Below, piece after piece: positions 8,976 to 17,329 of a stretch of 48,181 nt of DNA; the stretch's first letter is position 1; each line of letters opens with the position of its first letter. The notes under the pieces were generated by a model that was given only the letters and a program-made list of their open reading frames with translations, made no database searches and had not been told where the DNA came from. The DNA is taken from assembly GCA_016209865.1 (NCBI GenBank), contig JACQVL010000205.1, positions 1 through 48,181 on the forward strand, given 5' to 3'. Made by a program: the position numbers and the translations under genes. Origin of the DNA: Candidatus Latescibacterota bacterium (GTDB taxonomy: Bacteria > JAAXHH01 > JACQVL01).

Positions 8976-11882
8976 GTGAACAACCTCTTAAAATCTGGGA
9001 CAGTCCTGCAGAGCCGGTACCGGATTCTGCGCGTCATCGACCAGGGGGGCATGGGGGCCGTCTACCTGGCGGAGAACCTTCGGCTGTTCAACAAGGTCTG
9101 TGCCGTCAAGGAAATGCTCGACAATTTCTCCACCCCGGCAGAACGGCAAGAGGGTATCCGGCAATTCGAGCAAGAGGCGAAAATCCTCTCGTCCCTGCGC
9201 CATTCGAACCTCCCTATCGTCCAGGACTACTTCAGCGAGAGCACCCGGTATTACCTCGTCATGGACTACATCAAGGGGAGAACCCTGGAAAGTCTCGTCG
9301 AGACGACGCCAGACTTTCTCCCCGAATCGGTCGTCCTGAAATGGTGCGCCTCGGTCTGTAACATCCTCGAATACCTCCATGCCCAGCGCCCGCCGATCAT
9401 CTTCCGGGATCTCAACCCGCGCAACATTATGGTTGAGGACGGGACGGGAGAGGTCAAGCTGATCGACTTCGGCATCGCCCGGCTCTTCAAGGCGGGCAAA
9501 AGCTCGGACACCCTCAGCCTCGGCTCGCCCGGCTATTGCCCGATCGAGCAGTACGGCCGCGGGCAGACCGACGCCCGGTCGGATGTCTACACCCTGGGCG
9601 CGACGATGTACCATCTGCTGACGAAGAAAGTCCCGGTCGCCGCTGTGGAGCGCATCAAGCCGACCCCAGCGCTGCTCCAGTCGCCCCGCCAGATCAACCG
9701 GCGTCTGTCCCCGGAGGTGGAACAGGTCATCCTGAAGGCGATGGAGATCAGCCCGGACAAACGATTTCAGACGGTCGCCGAGATGCGGCAGGCGCTGTCC
9801 CATCCTCAGGCGCAGGCATCCGCCGCCCCGCGGCCAGCTCCGCCGCCGCCCCGGCAACAACCGGCTGCCCAGCCGCCCCCGCGGCCCCAATCAAAGACCA
9901 TCCCCAAGTCCGCGCCCCAGCCGCCGTCGAGGCCGCGCTCACACGGGATGCTCTGGTTTATCTTGCTCTTCATCATCAGCGCGGCGCTCGCGAACTGGCT
10001 CAACGACTGGCAGAACCGGCGATCCGGAGCGGATGCCCGGCCGCGAGGTGCCCGGAAGCTCGACGTGCCCGGATCAGCCACCGACCGGGTGAGCTTGATC
10101 ACCGGGGACCGGACAGACTGGTGGCGGATGGACGTCGACCATCCCTGCACCCTCAAGGTGACGGTCATCCCCTTAGATGCGGCGGGCAGGGTCCGCCTGG
10201 CGGTGTACGCGGACAACGGCCGGACGGTGCTCGATAAAGGAACCGTCCGGGCGAACCAGGCCGAAGCGATCGTGGCGGCGGATAGCCAGCACCCCCTGCT
10301 CGCCCAGGTGATGGCGCCCCGGCTGTGGGACTGGACCCGGTACACGATCAAGACCGAATTCACCCACGAGCGTCCGACCGGACTCTCCACGGCGTTGTTG
10401 CTCAGTCGCTCGCCCTCAGTTCCGCAGCCCGGAAGCAACACGACCCCGGAGGGCGCGCAGCCGCTGGCCGTCGGGACGGCGGTCCAGGGGAGCCTCGACC
10501 CGAGCCGCGGGCACGGGACGACGTGGTGGCGCGTCCGGGTCCCGACGACGGGGACGCTCACGGTCATGCTCAACCCCGGTACCCCTTCTCCGGTCGCCTT
10601 AGCGGTGTATGGGCCTGACGGGGCTGCACGATTGACCCCCTCCGCGAGCCGGACCCCGGGGAACGTCACCGTGAGCGTGCTCGGCCCAGAGAATTATTAC
10701 ATCAAAGTATCCGCGCAGGGGGCCGGAGAAGCGGGCCCGTACACGATCACGACTCGATTTTTCGACGACCCGGAGACGTTCTCCGGCCCGGACAGGGCCC
10801 CAGCGGGCGCGAACGACCTCCCGCTTCAGGAGAGCGTCCACGATACCGTCGCCTACGCGCAGGGGGACCGGACGGACTGGTGGCGGATGGAATTCCCCGC
10901 CTCCGGGCGGCTGACGGTCGACCTGCGGGCCGACAGTCCGGACGCGGTCCGGATGCGCGTGTACCGGGCGGTCGCCGTCCGCCAGCGCCAGCCGGACGAC
11001 TACGGCCTTCCGTTGAAGGAGATTCAGGGTAACGATGAGGTCTCGGTCGAAGGGAAAGCTGGAACCGTCTACTACGCCGCCGTATCGGGGGATCGCCCGA
11101 CCGACGCCAGCCGGTACGAACTCAGCGCCGACTTCGAGATCGACCCGGAAGCCAACTCTGGCCAGGATGCCCAGCCCGCCGGAGCCAGGCCGCTTCCGCT
11201 CAACGGCAACGGCCGGGGCAGCGTGGATTACGGCCGGGGAGACCGGTCCGACTGGTGGCGGGTGGTTCTTCCCGGCAAAGGGACGCTGACGGTCACCCTC
11301 ACCGGGTACCGGGCGTCGGCGGACCTGCAACTCGAACTCTACGACCGGACCGGGACGGCCAGGCTGGGCGAATCGACGGCGGACCGGAGCAGTCGTGAGG
11401 AACTCTCCCTCGACCTGGAGGACGGCGGCCCGTACCTGGTCAAGGTCTACGCGGACGCCTCAGACGATGCCAGCCCGTATGAGTTGAGCACCTGGTACAC
11501 GGTCGACCCGGAAGCCCGCTCAGGCCTGGATGCGACCGAAACGGGCGCGACCGAGCTTCGGCTGGGGAAACCGGTGACTGGGAGTGTGGATTATGACGCC
11601 GGGGATCGGACGGACTGGTGGAAAGTGCGAGTCCCCGCCGCCGGGACCCTGACGGTTGAACTCAAAGGGGCGCAGTTCATGATGGACCTTGACCTCAAGG
11701 TCTACGACAGTGCCGCCTCCGCTGTGCTGGCCGAGTCTTTGGCACGCCGGAGCAGCCGGGAACGAGTGTCCATCCCCGTCAAGACGGCAGGATGGTACTC
11801 CATCGAAGTGTACGCGAACGAGCCGGGCGATAGCAGCGGGTACACCCTGACTGCGGCGTTCACGCCAGGGAAAAATAAGTGA
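8976..11882 (+). CDS. Transmembrane Ser/Thr protein kinase with about five tandem PPC-like extracytoplasmic domains
   Basis: YRILRVIDQGGMGAVYLAEN, VCAVKEML, IIFRDLNPRNIMVE, KLIDFGIARLF, SPGYCPIEQYGRGQTDARSDVYTLGATMYHLLT; TM MLWFILLFIISAALANWL; repeated GDRTDWWR motifs. GTG start. Confidence 0.93.
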   Translation: MNNLLKSGTVLQSRYRILRVIDQGGMGAVYLAENLRLFNKVCAVKEMLDNFSTPAERQEGIRQFEQEAKILSSLRHSNLPIVQDYFSESTRYYLVMDYIKGRTLESLVETTPDFLPESVVLKWCASVCNILEYLHAQRPPIIFRDLNPRNIMVEDGTGEVKLIDFGIARLFKAGKSSDTLSLGSPGYCPIEQYGRGQTDARSDVYTLGATMYHLLTKKVPVAAVERIKPTPALLQSPRQINRRLSPEVEQVILKAMEISPDKRFQTVAEMRQALSHPQAQASAAPRPAPPPPRQQPAAQPPPRPQSKTIPKSAPQPPSRPRSHGMLWFILLFIISAALANWLNDWQNRRSGADARPRGARKLDVPGSATDRVSLITGDRTDWWRMDVDHPCTLKVTVIPLDAAGRVRLAVYADNGRTVLDKGTVRANQAEAIVAADSQHPLLAQVMAPRLWDWTRYTIKTEFTHERPTGLSTALLLSRSPSVPQPGSNTTPEGAQPLAVGTAVQGSLDPSRGHGTTWWRVRVPTTGTLTVMLNPGTPSPVALAVYGPDGAARLTPSASRTPGNVTVSVLGPENYYIKVSAQGAGEAGPYTITTRFFDDPETFSGPDRAPAGANDLPLQESVHDTVAYAQGDRTDWWRMEFPASGRLTVDLRADSPDAVRMRVYRAVAVRQRQPDDYGLPLKEIQGNDEVSVEGKAGTVYYAAVSGDRPTDASRYELSADFEIDPEANSGQDAQPAGARPLPLNGNGRGSVDYGRGDRSDWWRVVLPGKGTLTVTLTGYRASADLQLELYDRTGTARLGESTADRSSREELSLDLEDGGPYLVKVYADASDDASPYELSTWYTVDPEARSGLDATETGATELRLGKPVTGSVDYDAGDRTDWWKVRVPAAGTLTVELKGAQFMMDLDLKVYDSAASAVLAESLARRSSRERVSIPVKTAGWYSIEVYANEPGDSSGYTLTAAFTPGKNK

Positions 11883-12027
11883 CGAGTGACAAGTGACGAG
11901 TAGAGATAAAGAGAGAAATCTCTGGGGTGCTGAGAGCCGTTTGGGGTCGTTATTCTGATCCCTGGTCATTCTCCATTGATCGCTGATCTTTTCGCTCGTC
12001 ACTTGTCACTCGTCACTTGTCACTGAC
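11879..12027. repeat. Short-word inverted repeat, GTGACGAGTGACAAGTGACGAG family
   Basis: Left 11879-11903 gtgacgagtgacaagtgacgagtag; right about 11995-12026 ctcgtcacttgtcactcgtcacttgtcactg. Confidence 0.8.
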
Positions 12028-12052
12028 TTCACTTACTCTACGGAGGACACGT

Positions 12053-13303
12053 ATGGCTGGAGAGGTCACACTCCACTGTCTCATCAACCGGCCGATCTTT
12101 CCGACGACGCCAGGCCCGCAGTCGGTGTACGTCCTGATGGAAATCAAGCCGGCCACGAACCAGGTGTTCAGTCGCACCCCGGTGAACTTCAGCCTGGTGC
12201 TCGACCGCAGCGGGTCGATGGTCGGTGAGAAGATCGAGAACGTCAAACAGGCGGTCGGGCATGTTCTCGACCATCTCGCGCCAGACGACCTGATCTCGCT
12301 CGTCCTGTTCAACGAGCGATCCCTCGTCTCCCTGCCCGCGCAGCACATCCAGGACGTCGCCCAGCTCAAAGCGCGGGTGAACGCGTTGAAGGCGGAGGGA
12401 GGCACGTCGATGTCGAAAGGGATGCAGGACGGGTTGAACGAGCTGAAGAAGCACACCGGCCCCACCCGGATCAGCCGGATGCTGTTGTTGACCGACGGCC
12501 AGACCTGGGACGATGAGGCGGACTGCCAGCACTTAGCGTCGGAGGCGAAGCTGAGCGGGGTGACGATCACCGCCTTAGGGGTCGGGGACGACTGGAACGA
12601 GACGCTGTTAGACGCGATCGCCCGGAACAGCGCCGGGCGGGCGGACTACATCGACTCCCCCGCGAAGATCGTCCAGCTCTTCAAGGATGAGGTGCGCCAG
12701 CTCCAGGACGTCGTCGTGCAGGGAGTGAAGGCGGCCTTACGGCTGAGCAAGGGCATCGAGCCCCGCCGGATTTACCGGGTCATCCCGGACATCATCGACC
12801 TGAGCCACACCGCGCTGTCTGACCGGGATGTCGTCGTCGACCTGGGGGCGCTCGACAAGCAGCACGGTCAGACCCTCCTGATCGAGCTGGTGTTCCCGTC
12901 CCGGTCGGCGGGCCGGTACCGCGTCGCCCAGGCCGAGGTCTCGTACACCGTCCCCGGCGCTCCGGTGGGGAGCGAGACGGTCAGAGCCGACGTTATCATC
13001 ACGCTGTCTGACGATCAGACGCAGACACGCCAGCAGGTCGGGGCGGTGATGAACATCGTCGAGCGGGTGACCGCTTACCAGCTCCAGCTCGAAGCCAAAG
13101 AAGCGGCGGCGGCGGGCAACATCGCCCGGGCCACCCAAAAGCTCCGGGAGGCCGCCACCCGGCTGCTCGACATGGGAGAGGCGGAACTGTCTCAGGCGGC
13201 CACCCAGGAGGCGAAGAACCTGGAGCAACAGGGCCAGATGTCCTCGACCGGGACGAAGAAGCTTCAGTATGGGACGAGAAAGTTGACGCAGCGGTTAGAA
13301 TAA
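12053..13303 (+). CDS. VWA-domain protein
   Basis: FSLVLDRSGSMVGEKIENVKQAV (MIDAS DxSxS), LLLTDGQTWDDEADC; SD ggagg before ATG 12053; no obvious signal peptide. Confidence 0.9.
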   Translation: MAGEVTLHCLINRPIFPTTPGPQSVYVLMEIKPATNQVFSRTPVNFSLVLDRSGSMVGEKIENVKQAVGHVLDHLAPDDLISLVLFNERSLVSLPAQHIQDVAQLKARVNALKAEGGTSMSKGMQDGLNELKKHTGPTRISRMLLLTDGQTWDDEADCQHLASEAKLSGVTITALGVGDDWNETLLDAIARNSAGRADYIDSPAKIVQLFKDEVRQLQDVVVQGVKAALRLSKGIEPRRIYRVIPDIIDLSHTALSDRDVVVDLGALDKQHGQTLLIELVFPSRSAGRYRVAQAEVSYTVPGAPVGSETVRADVIITLSDDQTQTRQQVGAVMNIVERVTAYQLQLEAKEAAAAGNIARATQKLREAATRLLDMGEAELSQAATQEAKNLEQQGQMSSTGTKKLQYGTRKLTQRLE

Positions 13304-13386
13304 GGCAAGGACGAAGTACGAAGGACGAAAGGGATAAAACAGCCCGTATTTTCGTACTTCGTACTTCGACCTTCGTCCTTGCTCTT
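13303..13386. repeat. Short-word inverted repeat (AAGGACGAAGTACGAAGGACGAA / TTCGTACTTCGACCTTCGTCCTT)
   Basis: aaggcaaggacgaagtacgaaggacgaa (13303-13330) against ttcgtacttcgtacttcgaccttcgtccttg (13351-13381). Confidence 0.8.
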
Positions 13387-13406
13387 TATGACAAGGAGGT
13401 TCAGAC

Positions 13407-13865
13407 ATGGCAACCTGTCCAGCATGTGGCGCGCAGAATCTCGACAGCGCGAAGTACTGTGATGATTGCGGGGCGGAACTCCCTGCTCCCGCCGCCAGCC
13501 AGCCGTCCGAGTCAGCCCCGCCCGAGGCCGCGCCGGCGGCCGCGGCCTCGGGCGCGCACCTGGTCGTCGCCAGCACCGGTGTCACGATCCCACTCTCGAA
13601 GCCGGAGACCGTCATCGGCCGGGAAGACCCGGTCAGCAACATCTTCCCGGACATCGATACCACCCCGTTCGGCGGCCTCGAAGGGGGGATCTCCCGCAAG
13701 CACGCGAAGATCACCGAGCAGGGCGGACAGTACCTGATCGAGGACCTGAACAGCACGAACTACACCTTCGTCAACAAACAACGGCTCGACCCTGGCCAAC
13801 CTCAGCCGCTGTCGCCGGGAGATGAGATCCGGCTCGGCCGCCTCGTGTTCACATTCATGGTCTAA
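13407..13865 (+). CDS. Zinc-ribbon plus FHA-domain protein
   Basis: MATCPACGAQNLDSAKYCDDCGAELP; FHA core IGRED...GISRKHAKITEQGGQYLIEDLNSTNYTFVNKQRL; SD aaggagg. Confidence 0.92.
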   Translation: MATCPACGAQNLDSAKYCDDCGAELPAPAASQPSESAPPEAAPAAAASGAHLVVASTGVTIPLSKPETVIGREDPVSNIFPDIDTTPFGGLEGGISRKHAKITEQGGQYLIEDLNSTNYTFVNKQRLDPGQPQPLSPGDEIRLGRLVFTFMV

Positions 13866-13912
13866 GTCGGTGGCCGGTAAAGACCATTCTCCAAGATGAG
13901 GAAGAGCCATTC

Positions 13913-15034
13913 ATGTCCCAGCCGGTCCGTCTGGCCTTCGTCGGATGCGGGCATTGTCTGTCCATCAGTTTCGGGCCGGTCCTGCCCTTCGTGGACGGCC
14001 TGGAGGTGGTGGCGGCGGTCGATCTGGATGACCGCGCTTTAGCGCGGGCGAGGGACGAGTACGGCATTCCCAACGGCTACCACACCCTCAAGGAGTGCCT
14101 GGATACGGAGCGCGTGGATGCGACCCTGATCGCAACCCCGGTCTATGAACATTGCGCGTTGGCGGTGGACTGCGCGCGGCGCGGGGTGCACGTCCTCCTG
14201 GAAAAACCGATGGCGCGGACGCCTGCGGAATGTGACGAGATCATCGCCGCCCACAAGAACGCGGAGACCGTCCTAATGGTCGGGTTCATGAAGCGGTTCA
14301 ACCGCTCGATGCTGAAGGCGGCGGAATTGCTGGAGCAGGGCGCGATCGGGCAGATGATGGGCATCCGCCATAACTGGGACTGGGGCGGGAACGAGAGCGC
14401 CCGGTTCGGTCCCCACTGGCGCGGGAAGCGGCAGACGTGGGGAGGCCAGTGGCAGGACCACGGGTCGCACAGCGTCGATCTGGCTCACTGGTGGGCTGGG
14501 CCGATCCGTTCGGTCATCGCCACGTTCGATATCACCGAGCCGTTCCATGAAGTCGAGAACGAGTACAACGTCATCTGTACGCACGCGTCGGGGGTTCGCA
14601 GCGTCCACCAGAGCACGAAATTCTTCCACCGGGAGAACGAAGAGCACTACCTGATCTTCGGGGAGACCGGCACGATCGAGCTCCGGCATGCGTCCGGGGT
14701 GTGGCAGCATACCACTCCCTACGAGCTGTACCTCCACCGCTACGGCCGGGTGCGGGAGAACCACCGGCCGCCGTTCAGCACGAACTGGCTGGAAGAGGGA
14801 AAACGGTTCGGTCAGTATAAGGTCGAGCTGGAGCACTTCGTCGAGTGCGTGCGGACGCACGCCCAGCCCCTGGCCAGCGGGGAGAGCGGCCGCGCGGTGG
14901 TGGAAGTCCTCAGCGCGGCATACCTCTCCGCGCAGGAAAAGCGCGAAGTGACGCTGCCCCTCACCGAGACCCTGGATTATGAGGAATTCTTCCGGAGCAT
15001 CATTCCCCGGGTTCCACCCCGGTATCATGGGTGA
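13913..15034 (+). CDS. Gfo/Idh/MocA-family oxidoreductase
   Basis: LAFVGCGHC nucleotide-binding start, ..HVLLEKPMARTPAECDEI, WGGQWQDHGSHSVDLAHWWAG. Confidence 0.9.
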   Translation: MSQPVRLAFVGCGHCLSISFGPVLPFVDGLEVVAAVDLDDRALARARDEYGIPNGYHTLKECLDTERVDATLIATPVYEHCALAVDCARRGVHVLLEKPMARTPAECDEIIAAHKNAETVLMVGFMKRFNRSMLKAAELLEQGAIGQMMGIRHNWDWGGNESARFGPHWRGKRQTWGGQWQDHGSHSVDLAHWWAGPIRSVIATFDITEPFHEVENEYNVICTHASGVRSVHQSTKFFHRENEEHYLIFGETGTIELRHASGVWQHTTPYELYLHRYGRVRENHRPPFSTNWLEEGKRFGQYKVELEHFVECVRTHAQPLASGESGRAVVEVLSAAYLSAQEKREVTLPLTETLDYEEFFRSIIPRVPPRYHG

Positions 15035-15082
15035 GAGTAACGAGGAAACGGTTTTTGTTTCATTCGTAGTCCGCGAAACGGC

Positions 15083-15111
15083 TTGACAACCTTCAGACTC
15101 TTTCCTACTAT
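15083..15111 (+). promoter_or_regulatory. Sigma-70-type promoter
   Basis: TTGACA (15083-15088), 17-nt spacer, TACTAT (15106-15111), upstream of the 15220 gene. Confidence 0.6.
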
Positions 15112-15219
15112 TGCAGCGGAAGGGCGATTCCCCCGAGTCGTGCTCCAACGATCTCACGGTCGGTGGCTGATCGCTTTGTGTCTGTTCTTCGGCTTCCTTG
15201 ACTACGGTGAGGTGACTCG

Positions 15220-16245
15220 ATGTCCCACCTCCGCGTCGGATTGATCGGCTGTGGGTTCATTTCACGGTCGCATCTGACTGGATGGCAGGGGGTGGAGGAT
15301 GCTCAGGTCGTCGCCGTGTGCGATGTGAACCATGGTCGTGCGGAGGCACGAGCGGCGGAGTACGGGATTGGGGTGATCTATCCTGACTATCGGGCGATGC
15401 TTGCCGCGGAGCGACTGGACATCGTAGACCTCGCAACGCCTGCACACACCCATCGTGGGATCGTCGAGGCGGCGGCGGCGGGTTGTCATATTCTCTGTCA
15501 GAAACCATTCGCGGAGACACTGGTCGATGCGTGCGCGATGGCGGACGCGGCTGAGTGTCATCGTGTGACGTTAATGGTCCATCAGAATTTCCGGTGGCGG
15601 TTTCCCTATCCGACGATCAGGCATGCCATCGTCACGGGGTTGATCGGAACTCCCTTCTATGGCCGGATCACGCAACGTATCGGTTACATGCTCCCCCGTC
15701 CGGACGACGGGCGTGTGCCAGGCCTTGAGAACCAGCCGCAGTACCGGAACCAGCAACGGTTGATCACGTTTGAAATGGCACTCCATCACGTCGATCTCAC
15801 GCGATATCTGTTCGGTGAACCGGAGAGTGTCTACGCCCAGATCAGGAATATTGCTCCATATACCGCGGGAGACGATTGTGTCCACATCACCCTGCGGTAT
15901 GGTCGGGTGATTGCTCTCGTCGACGATAGCTGGTGTTCTCCAGGGCTTCCGGTCGGGGAAGGATGTCGCGTGGAAGGGGATCATGGAGTTCTCTCTTGGG
16001 ACGGCGCGCAGTTGCTCCTTGCCCAGGATGGACGACCTCCCCAACCCCTTCCCCCTGTCGCGGGAGATGGCGTTCGTGATGAAGGGGCTGTCTTCTCGGC
16101 AGTTCAGCGGTCGTTCGTCTCGTGTCTCCGCACCGGAGCCATCCCACCGACCAGCGGGCGGGATAACCTTCGGACCCTGGCTGCTGTGTTAGCCTGCTAC
16201 GATTCGGCGGAGCAGAAGACGATTATCCCACTTCTTCAGGATTGA
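15220..16245 (+). CDS. Gfo/Idh/MocA-family oxidoreductase
   Basis: LRVGLIGCGFISRSHLTGW, GCHILCQKPFAETL, FEMALHHVDLTRYLFGEPESVYAQ. Confidence 0.9.
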   Translation: MSHLRVGLIGCGFISRSHLTGWQGVEDAQVVAVCDVNHGRAEARAAEYGIGVIYPDYRAMLAAERLDIVDLATPAHTHRGIVEAAAAGCHILCQKPFAETLVDACAMADAAECHRVTLMVHQNFRWRFPYPTIRHAIVTGLIGTPFYGRITQRIGYMLPRPDDGRVPGLENQPQYRNQQRLITFEMALHHVDLTRYLFGEPESVYAQIRNIAPYTAGDDCVHITLRYGRVIALVDDSWCSPGLPVGEGCRVEGDHGVLSWDGAQLLLAQDGRPPQPLPPVAGDGVRDEGAVFSAVQRSFVSCLRTGAIPPTSGRDNLRTLAAVLACYDSAEQKTIIPLLQD

Positions 16246-16249
16246 CGTG

Positions 16250-16384
16250 ATGGCTCGTCTCTTGCGGATTATCCAGTACGTCAACGGCGCGATCGCGTTC
16301 CTGGCGATCTCGCTGGTGTTCCGGGGTCTCATCCCGCTCTGGCGTCTGACGAAACGGTACCTGGCGGGTGGATCGGCGGGTTAA
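16250..16384 (+). CDS. Possible small single-TM protein (44 aa)
   Basis: MARLLRIIQYVNGAIAFLAISLVFRGLIPLWRLTKRYLAGGSAG, 4 nt after the preceding stop; weak SD only. Confidence 0.4.
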   Translation: MARLLRIIQYVNGAIAFLAISLVFRGLIPLWRLTKRYLAGGSAG

Positions 16385-16396
16385 CTCAAAAAATCC

Positions 16397-16424
16397 TTGA
16401 CAAGGGGGAGAAGCCTCGTATATT
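16397..16424 (+). promoter_or_regulatory. Sigma-70-type promoter of the ilv leader
   Basis: TTGACA (16397-16402), 16-nt spacer, TATATT (16419-16424). Confidence 0.75.
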
Positions 16425-16479
16425 AGCTGATGTTTTCTCTTCTCGTTTCTGATTTGTCTGATTGCCTTGAGGAACCAGC

Positions 16480-16584
16480 ATGATGCCGCGCAAGCCCTCC
16501 ATTCCCACGATCGCCATTCTGTCGGGCGCTATGATCATCACGATTCTAGCGCCCATGACCCGGGGAGGGGACTGCGTGCGCTAA
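16480..16584 (+). CDS. Predicted attenuator leader peptide, Ile/Leu-rich
   Basis: MMPRKPSIPTIAILSGAMIITILAPMTRGGDCVR*: 34 aa with 6 Ile, 2 Leu and 1 Val. SD-like gagga lies about 7 nt upstream. Confidence 0.75.
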   Translation: MMPRKPSIPTIAILSGAMIITILAPMTRGGDCVR

Positions 16585-16610
16585 GAAGACAGTGCACTCA
16601 CCATCACACG

Positions 16611-16694
16611 GGCCATGGGCGAAGCGGTTGTCCATGGCCTGTGTTCGTTTTGTCTGTTGCGGCCATGGACGCTTCTTTGTCCATGGCTTTTTTT
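16611..16694 (+). promoter_or_regulatory. Transcription attenuator with mutually exclusive hairpins upstream of ilvH
   Basis: A GGCCATGG 16611-16618; B GTCCATGGCC 16630-16639; C GGCCATGGAC 16661-16670; D GTCCATGGC 16679-16687 followed by T7. A:B, B:C (10 bp perfect) and C:D (9 bp perfect) are alternative stems. Confidence 0.82.
16662..16694 (+). terminator. Rho-independent terminator (C:D hairpin of the attenuator)
   Basis: GCCATGGAC-gcttcttt-GTCCATGGC-TTTTTTT. Confidence 0.85.
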
Positions 16695-16714
16695 ATGCCG
16701 GCAAGGAGTCGGTC

Positions 16715-17236
16715 ATGCAACAGACGTTCTCCATCGTATTGAAGAAGAAAGATGACGCATTGGCGCGGTTGTACGGATTGCTCTGCGGCCGCGCGTTCCG
16801 CATCCAGAGCACGACCGTCGGGGCGACGGAAGACGATCGGTACTGGCGGGTGACGTTGGTCACCAGTCCTGAGGAGATGAAACTCGATAAACTCGTCAAG
16901 GAATTAGGACGACTGGTAGACGTCGTCGAGGTGACGAACCTGACGGACACGACGCATGTGAGCCGCCAGTTTGCGCTCATCTGGGTGCAGAGTCGGCCGG
17001 AGCATCGTCCGTCGGTCGAGCGGCTCGTCTGGCGAGACGGCGGGCAGGTGATCCAGGACACCCCGGCGGGCCTGACGATCCAGGTCATGGGCTGCCAGGA
17101 GGACATCGAGACCCTGGCACAGGCCCTCCGGTCCTACGGGCCGATCCGGATGACGTGGGTCGGACTGGTCGCCGTGAACACGTCCTCCGTCCTCACAGAC
17201 GAGCAGCCGGTCTATCAAGCGGCCGGGATGGCGTGA
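16715..17236 (+). CDS. ilvH: Acetolactate synthase small (regulatory) subunit-like ACT protein
   Basis: MQQTFSIVLKKKDDALARLYGLLCGRAFRIQSTTVGATEDD, LVDVVEVTNLTDTTHVSRQFALIWVQ, GGQVIQDTPAGLTIQVMG: collinear with IlvH/IlvN. SD aaggag at 16703. Confidence 0.82.
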   Translation: MQQTFSIVLKKKDDALARLYGLLCGRAFRIQSTTVGATEDDRYWRVTLVTSPEEMKLDKLVKELGRLVDVVEVTNLTDTTHVSRQFALIWVQSRPEHRPSVERLVWRDGGQVIQDTPAGLTIQVMGCQEDIETLAQALRSYGPIRMTWVGLVAVNTSSVLTDEQPVYQAAGMA

Positions 17237-17246
17237 TAAACATCGC

Positions 17247-17329
17247 AGGGGAGCAGAAGAACAAGGGGGCAGCGGGGGAAAATTTAATCCCCTCTGCTCC
17301 TCTGCCCCTCCGTCCCTCTGTCTCTCTTC
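17247..17329. repeat. Short-word inverted repeat (GGGGAGCAGAAG...GGGGGCAGCGGGGG / CCCCTCTGCTCCTCTGCCCC)
   Basis: Purine-rich left arm 17247-17280 and pyrimidine-rich right arm 17288-17329, between ilvH and the convergent DUF5683-like gene. Confidence 0.65.

Noticed and set aside
16592-16714. 41-codon N-terminal extension of ilvH
   Set aside because: It translates the attenuator hairpins. ATG 16715 has an SD and matches the IlvH N-terminus.
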